Source of the DNA: Endozoicomonas sp965261315
GTDB lineage: Bacteria; Pseudomonadota; Gammaproteobacteria; Pseudomonadales; Endozoicomonadaceae
DNA length: 64,000 nucleotides
NCBI GenBank assembly: GCA_965261315.1
Contig: CBDHDM010000136.1
Coordinates: 62,001 to 126,000, forward strand
Direction: 5' to 3'
Below, in pieces: positions 17,187 to 26,098 of this stretch (the first letter of the stretch is position 1; each line of letters begins with the position of its first letter). The position numbers and the translations under genes were made by a program. Below the pieces are notes generated by a model. It was not told the DNA's origin. It was given only the letters and a program-made list of their open reading frames with translations, and did no database searches.

Positions 17187-18491
17187 ATGGTTTCAAGCCT
17201 TCTTAATTTTGAAAGGTGTATTTCCTTAACTCTTTCCCTAGCTCTTTTCTTACAAACAAAGGTTGAAAATCCTGTGAATCAATTTATCAACACCGTCACT
17301 TTGAGTGCGATACTTACACTGATAGCTTTTCCATTCACAGCAACTGGAGAAGACAGCACGCCCCCCATAGAAACCAGTGAACATCAATTTTCATTCTTCG
17401 GAGCCACTGGATACACCCTTGAAAAACACTCCGATGCACCACCGGTCATTACCGTTCACTTTGACCACTGCATTGGCTCCACCCTGGCCAGAGAAAAAAG
17501 AATGGCCAAGGGCATTCTCATTGGACGTGATCGGGTCCTTGCTCCAGCTGATTATTTTATCGATCCATGTTCTCCTCCTATTGTGTTACCTGAAAAAACC
17601 TCACAAACATCAAACCATTATTTTTGTCACGATCAACGTATTAAAAAGATTTCTCATCTGTCTCTAATACCAGAGAACAAACCAGAACCAGAAAGCGACA
17701 CTGAAGATGACGAAGCCAGACAACGAGCGAGGTTAGCCGCTCCGAGAATCATCAGAGTGTTAAATGCGTTGAATTTTGATGGAACCTCAACGGTTGATGC
17801 CCTTCTATGCCATAGAACAGAAAACGGGGTAATCAATCCCAAACCTGCAGTTGCCGTTCTTTCTCTGAGTAAAAGAGGCGCTGGGGCAATACCAACAGAT
17901 ATCACAACGGCAACAATAACCGAAAGCAATCAGGACTTCGAAGGTGACTATTCAGTTTCAAACTCTCTACTGCTTAGAAACCAGATGCACTTTTATAATG
18001 AAGGAACCGAGGCCAAACCGGGCGCCAATACGGTAGCTCAGCTCATTGAAGCAGCCAGGCAAATACAGCTGACAGAAGAGAGTAACGGAAACCAGAAGTT
18101 TGATGCGCAGCCTGCTTCATTCATTACCCACAAGAATGGAAAATATCACCTCAAGGCCCTTGTTAATGACTGGGAGATGATCGATGAATTTCCATCGCTA
18201 TACGATCTTCCTGATTATCCTCAGAGACACCCTTACATCAGCAAACTCTGGAAAGGCACAAGCCCATTCACAGGAACCATTGGCCATACTTTAGGTATGA
18301 AAAGCATTCCCGGCATGACTGGTGCTGCCGGAGGCCTTCTGGCAACCGTAGAAATAGCGAGCACAGCCACGCTCTTTTATTTTATTGCCAGCTACCTCTC
18401 ATCTTCCCCCTATGTCTATACCGCTATGAAGTTTGGACTGGGACTCATTGCAGCCAATGGCTTCTATCGCTGGGTAACGACTGAATACTAA
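17187..18491 (+). CDS. Exported protein with degenerate trypsin-like features, unknown function
   Basis: A 434-residue protein I cannot name. The first 55 residues hold two hydrophobic stretches; a GTG at 17275 (reading VNQFINTVTLSAIL...) would start a cleaner signal peptide ending near TATGED, so the true start may be there. Around residue 90-125 it reads DHCIGSTLAREKRMAKGILI then GRDRVLAPADYFIDPC, which resembles the start of a chymotrypsin-fold domain ('GtLI...VLTAAHC') with the catalytic His replaced by Asp-Tyr. No clear GDSGG motif is present; GMTGAAGG near residue 379 is the nearest. An acidic stretch (PEPESDTEDDEARQRA) lies near residue 170. Hydrophobic segments near residues 388-425 may anchor the C-terminus in the membrane. 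Protease-fold origin is a guess. Confidence 0.5.
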   Translation: MVSSLLNFERCISLTLSLALFLQTKVENPVNQFINTVTLSAILTLIAFPFTATGEDSTPPIETSEHQFSFFGATGYTLEKHSDAPPVITVHFDHCIGSTLAREKRMAKGILIGRDRVLAPADYFIDPCSPPIVLPEKTSQTSNHYFCHDQRIKKISHLSLIPENKPEPESDTEDDEARQRARLAAPRIIRVLNALNFDGTSTVDALLCHRTENGVINPKPAVAVLSLSKRGAGAIPTDITTATITESNQDFEGDYSVSNSLLLRNQMHFYNEGTEAKPGANTVAQLIEAARQIQLTEESNGNQKFDAQPASFITHKNGKYHLKALVNDWEMIDEFPSLYDLPDYPQRHPYISKLWKGTSPFTGTIGHTLGMKSIPGMTGAAGGLLATVEIASTATLFYFIASYLSSSPYVYTAMKFGLGLIAANGFYRWVTTEY

Positions 18492-18615
18492 GGGTTTCAC
18501 ACCCGCCTGTTTCACGAAAAGGGCCTTCATACAACAAAGAAGCAATTAACAATATGCAGGGCAATAAAAACAACTACATTTGATGGACTGCATTCTTAAG
18601 CTTATGGATCACTAG

Positions 18616-19617
18616 ATGTCAGACAGAAGTATAACCGTGGGAATCGTTTGTGGAGGCCCCTCTCCTGAAGCCAATGTATCAAGACTTTCTGCCGGGCGCA
18701 TAAGCCTTCCGCTGGAGAAAAACTACCAAAAAGTGGTGACACTTGAACTGGATCGAATGCTTCCAGCCAACCTGATCCATCATCAGGTTGATGTAGTTTT
18801 TCCTGTTGCCCACGGTCCAATGGGGGAGGATGGATGTCTTCAGGGGCTCCTTGAAGTCATGGGCATCCCTTATGTTGGCTCAACAGTTCTGGGAAGCGCC
18901 TGTGCTCTCGATAAAGTCACGACCAAACGCATTCTGCAAGCGGCAGGCATTCCCATGGCAAAAGATTGCGTTGTATCCCGAAAGGCCCCCTTAAACCTGT
19001 CCGTCACTCACTGCCTCGAAACTCTGGGTGAAAAGGTCATAATAAAGCCCTTTGCCCAGGGGTCTGGCATCGGTATTCAATTTGCTCAAGGAGAAAGGGA
19101 GCTGACAGAACGACTCAGAAGTGGCTTTGAAAAAGATGAGCAGCTGCTTGTGGAGACATTTATTCATGGCAAAGAAGTCACAGCCGGTGTACTGGAGCTG
19201 GACACCACACAAGTACTTCCAGCCACAGAAATAATTACGCCCGATAATGCATGGTACGACTATACCCACCGCTACACCCCCGGCCTCAGTGAGCATATTA
19301 TTCCCGCCCGCATTTCTGACGACCAGAAGAAAAGAGTACAGGAAATAGCCCTACAGGCTCACCAGCTGGTTCGCTGCCGGGATATCAGCCGATCAGACTT
19401 TATTGTGCCCCAGAACGGGGAGCCAATCTTTTCAGAGATCAACAACCTTCCGGGTATGACACCAACCAGCTTGTTTCCTGATGGAGCAAGGCATGCCGGA
19501 ATAGAGTTTGAAGCGCTGATATGCAGGCTGATTGATCACGCCATGCTTCGAAAAGAAAAACAGTTTGATAAAAATGAATACTGGCCAATCCCTGAGTTGA
19601 ATGTATCAATTCAGTAA
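18616..19617 (+). CDS. ddl: D-alanine--D-alanine ligase family protein
   Basis: A 333-residue ATP-grasp ligase that joins two D-alanines for peptidoglycan synthesis in the cytoplasm. N-terminal domain: VGIVCGGPSPEANVSRLSA, a variant of the usual 'GGxSxE..vSl.SG'. Then FPVAHGPMGEDGCLQGLLE and STVLGSACALDKVTTKRIL, the conserved HGxxGEDG and Asp-Lys motifs. The ATP-grasp core includes VIIKPFAQGSGIGI, and the magnesium-binding C-terminal motif is EINNLPGMTPTSLFP. Close to the length of the DdlA/DdlB enzymes (306-364). It is not in a mur-fts cluster, so it could be a second, stand-alone Ddl; whether the strain has another copy cannot be seen. Converges with pth. Confidence 0.88.
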   Translation: MSDRSITVGIVCGGPSPEANVSRLSAGRISLPLEKNYQKVVTLELDRMLPANLIHHQVDVVFPVAHGPMGEDGCLQGLLEVMGIPYVGSTVLGSACALDKVTTKRILQAAGIPMAKDCVVSRKAPLNLSVTHCLETLGEKVIIKPFAQGSGIGIQFAQGERELTERLRSGFEKDEQLLVETFIHGKEVTAGVLELDTTQVLPATEIITPDNAWYDYTHRYTPGLSEHIIPARISDDQKKRVQEIALQAHQLVRCRDISRSDFIVPQNGEPIFSEINNLPGMTPTSLFPDGARHAGIEFEALICRLIDHAMLRKEKQFDKNEYWPIPELNVSIQ

Positions 19618-19646
19618 CCGGTTTTATTCAAATCAAAAGCAGCCTC

Positions 19647-20261
19647 TCAGGCTGAAAAGGTATGCAATTCCTGCACAGCTTTGGATCGTTTGCCGTTCAA
19701 AGCTTCAGGCGTAACACGAATAGACTCATCAATAACGGCATCTATTTTTTGCCGCTCAGCGACAGAAGGCTTGGTTAACACATAATTAACCACGTCTTTG
19801 CTATTTCCCGGATGACCGATACCAAGACGGAGTCGCAAGAATTCACGGTTATTACCAAGGGATGAAATAATGTCCCTGAGACCATTATGACCGCCATGAC
19901 CACCGCCCTGCTTCAGCCGACCAACACCCGCAGGCAGATCCAGCTCATCATGGACAACAAGAATAGACTCAGGAGGGATTTTGAAAAAAGTTGCCATAGC
20001 GCCAACGGCCTGACCACTTCGATTCATAAAAGTTGTGGGGTTAAGCAGGCGAACTTCCTGTCCACCTATTTGTAGTCGAGCAGCCATTCCGAAGAATTTT
20101 TTCTCCGGCTGCAAGATCGCACCATGGCTTCTTGCTAACTGCTCAACGTACCAGAAGCCGGCATTATGACGGGTGTCTTCATATTGTGCTCCAGGATTTC
20201 CCAGCCCCACAACCAGTCGAATCGACTCTTTGGAGGATAAGAGCTCCGAAGATTTTGCCAT
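19647..20261 (-). CDS. pth: Peptidyl-tRNA hydrolase
   Basis: A 204-residue enzyme that cleaves peptidyl-tRNA released from stalled ribosomes. Conserved active-site residues are in place with a constant offset of 12 from E. coli Pth: N22 (GLGNPG), H32 (TRHNAG), N80 (TFMNRSG), D105 (VHDELDLP) and N126 (GGHNGL). About 12 extra N-terminal residues precede the fold. It follows rplY by 21 bp on the same strand, the conserved prs-rplY-pth order, and is probably co-transcribed with rplY. Confidence 0.97.
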   Translation of the reverse strand: MAKSSELLSSKESIRLVVGLGNPGAQYEDTRHNAGFWYVEQLARSHGAILQPEKKFFGMAARLQIGGQEVRLLNPTTFMNRSGQAVGAMATFFKIPPESILVVHDELDLPAGVGRLKQGGGHGGHNGLRDIISSLGNNREFLRLRLGIGHPGNSKDVVNYVLTKPSVAERQKIDAVIDESIRVTPEALNGKRSKAVQELHTFSA

Positions 20262-20282
20262 AATGCCATCGCCTCCTTATAC

Positions 20283-20900
20283 TTACTCTTCGCCAGCTTC
20301 TTCAGCAGACGCTTCAGACTCTTCGTCAGAAGCACCGCGAGTAGCCTGAACACTGGCAATATCCAGATCCTGACCGTGAGCGATAACTTCAACGCCTGCA
20401 GGAATAGTCAGATCGCTCAGGTGAACGTGACCACCCAACTCAACCTTAGCCATGTCTACTTCGATGAACTCAGGCAGGTCACCTGGCAGACACTTGATTT
20501 CGATGTCCACACGGTTGTGCACGATAGCACCACCAGCCTTCACACCCACACACTCTTCTTCGTTCAGGAAGTGCAGAGGAGCATGAGTAGTGATTTCATG
20601 GTCTGCATCAACGCGCAGGAAGTCCATGTGCATGGCGAACTCTTTAGCAGGATGACGCTGCAGGTCCTTCAGGATAGCCTGCTGCTTGGCACCGTCAACA
20701 GTCAGAGTCAGAACCTGAGAGTAGAACGCTTCAACTTCCAGAGCCTTACGAATAGCCTTACCTTCCAGAGTGATCTGGACAGGCTCTGCTTCACCACCGT
20801 AGATGATAGCAGGCACCAGGTCAGCACGACGCAGGCGGCGGCTCGCACCCTTCCCAATATCCTTACGCGCTGTTGCGTTTAATACGATTGCTTCAGACAT
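20283..20900 (-). CDS. rplY: 50S ribosomal protein L25/general stress protein Ctc
   Basis: A 205-residue L25 of the long Ctc type. The N-terminal domain (about residues 5-92) binds 5S rRNA and contains NATARKDIGKGASRRLRRAD and PAIIYGG. A C-terminal beta-barrel domain (TL5/Ctc) covers about 100-185, and an acidic Glu/Ala-rich tail (SDEESEASAEEAGEE) ends the protein. Start at the ATG at 20900, with GGAG seven bases before it; the frame is open to a TTG at 20912. Lies directly upstream of pth. Confidence 0.95.
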   Translation of the reverse strand: MSEAIVLNATARKDIGKGASRRLRRADLVPAIIYGGEAEPVQITLEGKAIRKALEVEAFYSQVLTLTVDGAKQQAILKDLQRHPAKEFAMHMDFLRVDADHEITTHAPLHFLNEEECVGVKAGGAIVHNRVDIEIKCLPGDLPEFIEVDMAKVELGGHVHLSDLTIPAGVEVIAHGQDLDIASVQATRGASDEESEASAEEAGEE

Positions 20901-21080
20901 GTTTATCTCCAATAACCCATCGCCGCCTTGCGACCAGGCACGATAGTGCTCTTTAAAAGAGCTTCAAACAGAATCCCCCAAAGGGATTCAAAGGTGCGAT
21001 ATCATACCGGCATGACGTAAAAAAGCAAAATAAGTTTCCCGCATCGAACTGGGTATTTACTGAAAATCATTCTTTTAAAA

Positions 21081-21881
21081 TCATTGTTCCCGCGACAGCA
21101 TCACCGAGCGATTCAAAAGCCCATAACCATCAAACGCAATACGTATGCTCAGCAAAATATTCAACACCGCACAAATCACCATACTGCTGGCTATACCCAG
21201 CATGATCATAACCTGATAGATCACAGCCTCCACAGGCTCTGCCCCACCCAGAATCTGCCCTGTCATCATACCTGGCAAGGCTACCAGCCCCAAGGTCGTC
21301 AGCGTGGCCACCACCGGATTCAAGGCAGCCTGCAGCGCATCCCGAATAAAAGGCTGCAATGCTTCATAAAGACTGGCGCCTAATAGCAGGTCAGCCATAA
21401 ACTGCTCATACCGTTCGCTGACAGCACTGTAAAAGCGCTCAAGCACCAGAATATTTCCTGTCAGACAATTCCCAAGAAGCATCCCCGCCAGCGGAATAAG
21501 GTATCTTGTCTGATACCAAGGTTCTGGCTGCACAACCAGAATCATTCCACCAAGAACCAGTCCAACGCCCACTAAAAGGCTGAACTGAGAAATCCAGAAC
21601 AGATGCCCCCTGGACATTTTCGCCCTGGTTAAGATATGAAGGTTGGCAATAGTTAGCATAACCAAAAGCCAGACAGCATTAAGCCACAGGCTATCCTGAT
21701 CAAAAAGAAACTTAAGATAGATACCAATAAGCCCCAACTGCAACGTCATCCGAGCCACACCAATAGCAAGCCCTTTAACCAGACTCCTGAGACCAAGCCA
21801 CCACAACAAGGCTCCGGGAAGCAGAAGAACACTATAAAACAACGCCAACTGAACCAAACCGACAGCACCACTTCCACTCAT
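21081..21881 (-). CDS. fetB: Iron-export ABC transporter permease FetB (UPF0014)
   Basis: A 266-residue membrane protein with about seven hydrophobic segments of the UPF0014/FetB (YbbM) family. The most conserved piece is present: LAGMLLGNCLTGNILVLERF, and later VALPGMMTGQILGG(A). In E. coli, FetAB exports iron and helps survival under peroxide stress. It overlaps fetA by four bases (ATGA), a sign of translational coupling. Located between the prs and rplY genes, which are usually adjacent, so the pair is part of an inserted module. Confidence 0.9.
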   Translation of the reverse strand: MSGSGAVGLVQLALFYSVLLLPGALLWWLGLRSLVKGLAIGVARMTLQLGLIGIYLKFLFDQDSLWLNAVWLLVMLTIANLHILTRAKMSRGHLFWISQFSLLVGVGLVLGGMILVVQPEPWYQTRYLIPLAGMLLGNCLTGNILVLERFYSAVSERYEQFMADLLLGASLYEALQPFIRDALQAALNPVVATLTTLGLVALPGMMTGQILGGAEPVEAVIYQVMIMLGIASSMVICAVLNILLSIRIAFDGYGLLNRSVMLSREQ

Positions 21882-22573
21882 ACGATGCCCACCTTTTTAT
21901 TATCTTCAGTACTCCCCTTAAATTCACCAACCCTGCCATTGGCCACCAGCACCCTGCGCTGGCAATGATCAATCCAGCGAAAGTCATGGGAGGCTGAAAT
22001 AACGGTAAACTCATTGGACAACAACAGCGCATCAACGACCTGCCGACAGGCCTCATCATCCAAAGCCGATGTTGGCTCATCAGCCACCAGAATCTTTCTC
22101 CCTGTCATCAAGGCACGAATAATAGAAACCCTCTGTCGCTGCCCTCCTGATAACATGTCACTGAACGTTGAAAGTATCTCCTTCTCAAGACCAAAACGGG
22201 CAAACCAATAACCAGCAACATCGTGATCAAAGGCACTTCCACCCCAGGCCTTCCAACCAAAAGGGCGCCTGAGATAATCAAGTACCGTTTCCTTACTAAC
22301 CTCAGGCTGTTGGGGTATATACGCAACCACCCGCCTTAATGCTTTAAGCACCGACTCATTGACCAGCTGCCCCTGAAACCAGTACTCCCCCCTGCACACA
22401 TGATGCCCACCCAGCAACGCCTTCAACAATGTGCTTTTCCCACCCCCGGAGGGACCATGAAAGACCAGACTTTCTCCCACCTCTATGGTTAAATCCACAC
22501 CAGAGAGCAGAGGCATCCGGGTATCCCCCACATACCCCCCTTTAAACTGACAAAGCACTCTTGGCTCACTCAT
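21878..22573 (-). CDS. fetA: Iron-export ABC transporter ATPase FetA
   Basis: A 231-residue ABC ATPase. Walker A is GPSGGGKSTLLKALLGG, the signature LSGGQRQRVSIIRALM, Walker B KILVADEPTSALD, and the switch His in ISASHDFRWID. Coupled to fetB by a four-base overlap, which fixes its function as the FetAB (YbbL-YbbM) exporter. I use the ATG at 22573; a GTG at 22582 is in frame. The upstream palindrome at 22585-22605 and the divergent PadR-type gene suggest local repression. Confidence 0.9.
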   Translation of the reverse strand: MSEPRVLCQFKGGYVGDTRMPLLSGVDLTIEVGESLVFHGPSGGGKSTLLKALLGGHHVCRGEYWFQGQLVNESVLKALRRVVAYIPQQPEVSKETVLDYLRRPFGWKAWGGSAFDHDVAGYWFARFGLEKEILSTFSDMLSGGQRQRVSIIRALMTGRKILVADEPTSALDDEACRQVVDALLLSNEFTVISASHDFRWIDHCQRRVLVANGRVGEFKGSTEDNKKVGIV

Positions 22574-22584
22574 GGGGCTCACAC

Positions 22585-22605
22585 AAATATCAGAAGTCGA
22601 TATTT
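22585..22605. promoter_or_regulatory. Palindrome between fetA and padR-type gene, candidate operator
   Basis: AAATATC-N7-GATATTT, a perfect 7-bp inverted repeat in the 54-bp gap between two divergent genes. Position and symmetry suit binding by the dimeric PadR-like regulator encoded next to it, but the match to a known PadR operator is not exact. Confidence 0.5.
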
Positions 22606-22627
22606 ATGAACGTTATTTGAATCTCTT

Positions 22628-22936
22628 ATGAAAGAAAAGATATTAAGAAAACTTTTTTTGGGCTTTATCCAGATACATATTCTCAGGCATGCAAACCAGG
22701 AACCTTTTTTCGGTGCCTGGCTGATCGAGCACCTGAACGACCATGGATACAAAATCAGCCCCGGAACCATCTACCCTCTTCTGCACAAAATGGAAGAAGA
22801 AGGGCTGATCACAAAAAAAGTTACGGTCACTGATGGTCGACAGCGCAAGTATTACCACATCACACTATTGGGACAGAAAATATTATCTGAAGCCAATGGA
22901 AAAATTCAGGAGCTGGCAAAAAAAATGGAAGATTGA
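22628..22936 (+). CDS. PadR-family transcriptional regulator
   Basis: A 102-residue PadR-like winged-helix protein. The core reads GAWLIEHLNDHGYKISPGTI, YPLLHKMEEEGLI and a wing VTDGRQRKYYHIT, followed by a C-terminal dimerisation helix (LLGQKILSEANGKIQELA). It belongs to the short PadR subfamily 1 without the long C-terminal domain. Divergent from fetAB with a palindrome in the shared promoter region, so it most likely represses fetAB and itself. The inducer, perhaps metal or stress linked, is unknown. Confidence 0.88.
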   Translation: MKEKILRKLFLGFIQIHILRHANQEPFFGAWLIEHLNDHGYKISPGTIYPLLHKMEEEGLITKKVTVTDGRQRKYYHITLLGQKILSEANGKIQELAKKMED

Positions 22937-22990
22937 ATACACAGCAGCTGCTACCCCCGTATACCGGGTAATACTTCGAACCAACATTTA

Positions 22991-23254
22991 GGCTCTGTTA
23001 ACATAAGGCTTCAAACTCAGTGACTCGTAAAGCCGCTTTCCACAAGGCGAACTGGTTCAGGTGTAGTGGGGTTCTACATCAAAACCAGTTCAACGAAGCT
23101 GGAAGGCGGCTTTACGAGTCATCCGAAGGGCTCAATCCAGAACGCTTCTGCCATTGTTGCAAGAACTTGAAAGACGTGAGTATTCCTGCGTTCTTGCGCC
23201 TAACCAGAAGCATTCTTGATTGAGCTGAGCAAGGATACTTATGCCAACAGAACC
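22991..23254. mobile_element. MITE-like non-coding element with nested hairpins
   Basis: A 264-bp element bounded by inverted repeats GGCTCTGTTAACATAAG (left, 22991-23007) and GGTTCTGTTGGCATAAG (right, reverse complement of 23238-23254), 14 of 17 matching, each flanked by TA as a likely target duplication. Inside, 23021-23121 is one long imperfect palindrome (TGACTCGTAAAGCCGC... to ...GCGGCTTTACGAGTCA) and 23130-23225 is a second (GCTCAATCCAGAACGCTTCTG paired with its near-complement). A 67-codon frame crosses both hairpins and is not a credible gene. TA duplication suggests mobilisation by an IS630/Tc1-type transposase, by inference. Confidence 0.7.
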
Positions 23255-23792
23255 TAGGGTGTCCTTTTTTTATGCCTGATACTTAATGCCTCTATGAAGT
23301 TTAATGATCGTTAGAAATAATTTATTATGGAAGGGCTTTTCTCCTTCCGAGATAAAGGACATCTTCGGATTTTTGCTTATGCGGGGATTTACACTCTTTT
23401 ACTTCGCTTGCAATAAAAGGGTCGAGTATGGCTGAAACCCTTAGATTGGTTTGTTCAACATTGCTCATGCATGATCACTGTCAGTTTTTCAGGAAAGACG
23501 CTCATTATAATAGATGGTCATGCAAATGGATGATTTTAAGTGGCTCTTGCTGAAAGATAAGTGCATTTCGTTGTCTGGTTAGCGCCTTGTTGTTGCGTCA
23601 TTCAAGCTTAGGGATATCGAGTTATCCAATATCGCACCAGATGGTCTACTCTTTTTGGCTCTGCACTCTCAAGTTTGTTGCTTTTTGATGCGGAAATTTC
23701 CAAGCGCATAGCCGAAACAAGAATGTCATACAGACAGACAAAAAAGGCACCCATCTCTGAGCGCCCCTTTAAATAACAACCCAGCTCAGAAC
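23255..23792. other. Gene-free stretch between the MITE and prs
   Basis: About 540 bp with no credible reading frame on either strand. A small GGAAGG/CCTTCC hairpin lies near 23331-23357. Base composition is slightly more T-rich than the surrounding genes. It may be decayed inserted DNA. The prs terminator occupies its right end. Confidence 0.5.
23740..23769 (-). terminator. Possible prs terminator
   Basis: Read leftward, GGGGCGC...GGGTGCC forms an imperfect stem followed by TTTTTTGT, 24 bp after the prs stop. The stem has one wobble pair and a large loop, so it is only moderately convincing. Confidence 0.4.
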
Positions 23793-24734
23793 TTACTGAA
23801 ACATCGCACTGATAGATTCAGCATTACTGATGCGACGCACAGACTCAGCCAGCAGAGGAGACATATCCAGCTGACGAATCTTATCAAGCGCCTGTGCAGC
23901 AGGACTCAGAGGAATAGTATTGGTAACGACCAGCTCATCCAGCTCAGAATTTGCAACATTCTCCAGCGCACGTCCGGAAAGAATTGGGTGCGTACAATAG
24001 GCGTAAACCGCCTTGGCACCTTTTTGCTTCAATGCTGCCGCTGCCTGACAGAGCGTACCCGCAGTATCTACCATATCATCAACAAGAATACAGGTGCGTC
24101 CGGAAACATCACCGATGATGTTCATAACTTCACTCTTATTCGCTTCCGGACGACGCTTGTCAATAATGGCCAGATCAGAGTTCAGACGCTTGGCTACTGC
24201 ACGAGCACGAACCACGCCACCATGATCAGGTGACACCACCATCACATCACTGTAATCACGGCGCTCAATGTCATCGAGAAGAATGGGTGAACCATAAACG
24301 TTATCAACCGGAATATCGAAGAAGCCCTGAATCTGGTCTGCATGCAGGTCTACCGTCAACACACGATCCACACCCACACCAGCAATCATATCCGCAACCA
24401 CCTTGGCGCTGATAGCCACACGACTGGAGCGGGGACGACGATCCTGACGGGCATAACCAAAGTAAGGCAGCACAGCGGTAACACGTACAGCAGAAGAACG
24501 ACGCATGGCATCTGCCATCACCAGCAGTTCCATCAGGTTGTCATTGGTCGGCGCACAGGTTGACTGGATGATAAACACATCCCGACCACGAACATTTTCC
24601 TGAATTTCTACGGCACATTCTCCATCACTGAAGCGGCCGACATAAGCCTTGCCAAGTGGGATATGCAGGTGATTGACAACTTTATGAACCAAATCCGGAT
24701 TTGAGTTGCCGGCAAACACCATCATTTTCGACAC
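23793..24734 (-). CDS. prs: Ribose-phosphate pyrophosphokinase
   Basis: A 313-residue enzyme making PRPP from ribose-5-phosphate and ATP, for nucleotide, His, Trp and NAD synthesis. Visible motifs: QSTCAPTNDNLMEL, the flexible ATP loop YFGYARQDRRPRSSR, DLHADQIQGFFDIPVDN for metal binding, VVSPDHGGVVRARAVAKRL, and the PRPP loop VDDMVDTAGT. Initiates at GTG, as in E. coli prs, with AAGGT upstream. Follows ispE and tRNA-Gln on the same strand in the conserved order. Confidence 0.97.
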   Translation of the reverse strand: MSKMMVFAGNSNPDLVHKVVNHLHIPLGKAYVGRFSDGECAVEIQENVRGRDVFIIQSTCAPTNDNLMELLVMADAMRRSSAVRVTAVLPYFGYARQDRRPRSSRVAISAKVVADMIAGVGVDRVLTVDLHADQIQGFFDIPVDNVYGSPILLDDIERRDYSDVMVVSPDHGGVVRARAVAKRLNSDLAIIDKRRPEANKSEVMNIIGDVSGRTCILVDDMVDTAGTLCQAAAALKQKGAKAVYAYCTHPILSGRALENVANSELDELVVTNTIPLSPAAQALDKIRQLDMSPLLAESVRRISNAESISAMFQ

Positions 24735-24890
24735 GGGAAATTACCTTGCTTGGATACTGGGCGTAGGTGGAAAAATCGATTACAAAGAGGGGGATCAGAC
24801 AACAAACTGTCTGAAAATCTAGCATAAGCCGACACGAGGGAATGGCTTTCGGTATAACAAGGCACACGCATGAAACTCTGCATGAAGAGC

Positions 24891-24965
24891 TGGCTGGGGT
24901 GGAGGGATTCGAACCCCCGCATGTCAGGATCAAAACCTGATGCCTTACCGCTTGGCGACACCCCA
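24891..24965 (-). tRNA. tRNA-Gln (TTG)
   Basis: Third identical Gln tRNA, 75 nt with CCA, anticodon TTG. It sits between ispE and prs, where a tRNA-Gln is also found in Pseudomonas and other gammaproteobacteria. This is the ancestral location; the array at 12.4-13 kb holds the other two copies. Confidence 0.95.
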
Positions 24966-25068
24966 GTAAATCTCTCTATCAATCCGTGCACAATCCAGGC
25001 CGACTTATCATAGTTAACATCAAAACAGCCATGAGCAACAACAGTCATGAGCAGAAAAAGCGCAAGCG

Positions 25069-26013
25069 TTACACCATCACGGGGTAACCTGCATGCTGCA
25101 AAGCTGTATGCAGCGGCGAACGATTAATGCCGTGCGCCACAAAGCTGTGTAGCTTTGATGTGTCATCCGCAATCTCAGGACGAGAAACGTTAAGAGACAG
25201 TTCAGCCTGTGCCGCTAACGCCTGTTCGCGACTGGCAAACCGGGCAAATACTGATGCCCCCGAACCACTCATTATGGCCCGCCCGATGCTCGAATCTGCG
25301 AGATTATCCAACAGAGAGAGCGTTTTATCAACCTCGGGATACAGTGCGCGAACCAGAGGCTCGAAATCATTTCGCCGCTGTTGCTTCGAACCCTGATCTA
25401 GAGCGGCGCCCCCTCGATCAAAAACGTCGCAAACTCTAATCGGCAATGAATCTCTTGTCAAATCACGGTGACCATACATAGCGGCAGTATTAACGTGCAC
25501 ATCAGGTACAACAATAAGAAACCAGTCTTCCCCAGGCTCTACCGGCGTAAGAACCTCACCAACCCCTTCTGCAAAAGCACTATGCCCACGCACAAAAACC
25601 GGAACATCGGCTCCCAGCCTCAACCCAAGTTCCGCCAGCTGATCAATAGCAAGACCCAATTCCCATAGCGCATTAAGCCCCAGCAGGGCAGTCGCTGCAT
25701 TTGAGCTCCCCCCACCCAGGCCACCGCCCATGGGCAACTGCTTGTCCAGAAGGATACTTACTCCCTGCTGACACCCGGTCTCCTGCTGAAGAAGGCGGGC
25801 AGCTCTGACAATCAGATTATCCTCTGGAGCCACACCATCGAGATCGGAAACCAGGCTGATACCTGAATTGCTTAAGGTAAACGTCAGTCGATCACCAAAA
25901 TCCAGAAATTGAAAAAGCGTTTGCAAATTGTGATAGCCATCTGATCTACGACCAATAATATGAAGAAACAGATTCAATTTGGCCGGGGCTGGCAACACCA
26001 ATTCTGTCAGCAT
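25069..26013 (-). CDS. ispE: 4-diphosphocytidyl-2-C-methyl-D-erythritol kinase
   Basis: A 314-residue GHMP kinase of the MEP isoprenoid pathway. It phosphorylates CDP-methylerythritol at the 2-hydroxyl. N-terminal LPAPAKLNLFLHIIGRRSDG contains the catalytic Lys; YHNLQTLFQFLDFGD follows. The ATP-binding glycine loop is LPMGGGLGGGSSNAA, then GADVPVFVRGHSAFAEGVGE with the catalytic Asp, and a C-terminal MSGSGASVFARF. About 30 residues longer than E. coli IspE (283), largely in the central and C-terminal parts. Lies between lolB and tRNA-Gln. Confidence 0.96.
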   Translation of the reverse strand: MLTELVLPAPAKLNLFLHIIGRRSDGYHNLQTLFQFLDFGDRLTFTLSNSGISLVSDLDGVAPEDNLIVRAARLLQQETGCQQGVSILLDKQLPMGGGLGGGSSNAATALLGLNALWELGLAIDQLAELGLRLGADVPVFVRGHSAFAEGVGEVLTPVEPGEDWFLIVVPDVHVNTAAMYGHRDLTRDSLPIRVCDVFDRGGAALDQGSKQQRRNDFEPLVRALYPEVDKTLSLLDNLADSSIGRAIMSGSGASVFARFASREQALAAQAELSLNVSRPEIADDTSKLHSFVAHGINRSPLHTALQHAGYPVMV

Positions 26014-26098
26014 CCAGAAGACTCCAGAAAAACATTGTTATGCTAAAAAGCTGGTAATAATGACTTGTAAATCCTATCGGGGAAAGTCCAGTAACCCT

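Noticed and set aside
23020..23223. 67-codon plus-strand frame
   Set aside because: It runs through both hairpins of the MITE-like element; the codons are explained by the palindrome.
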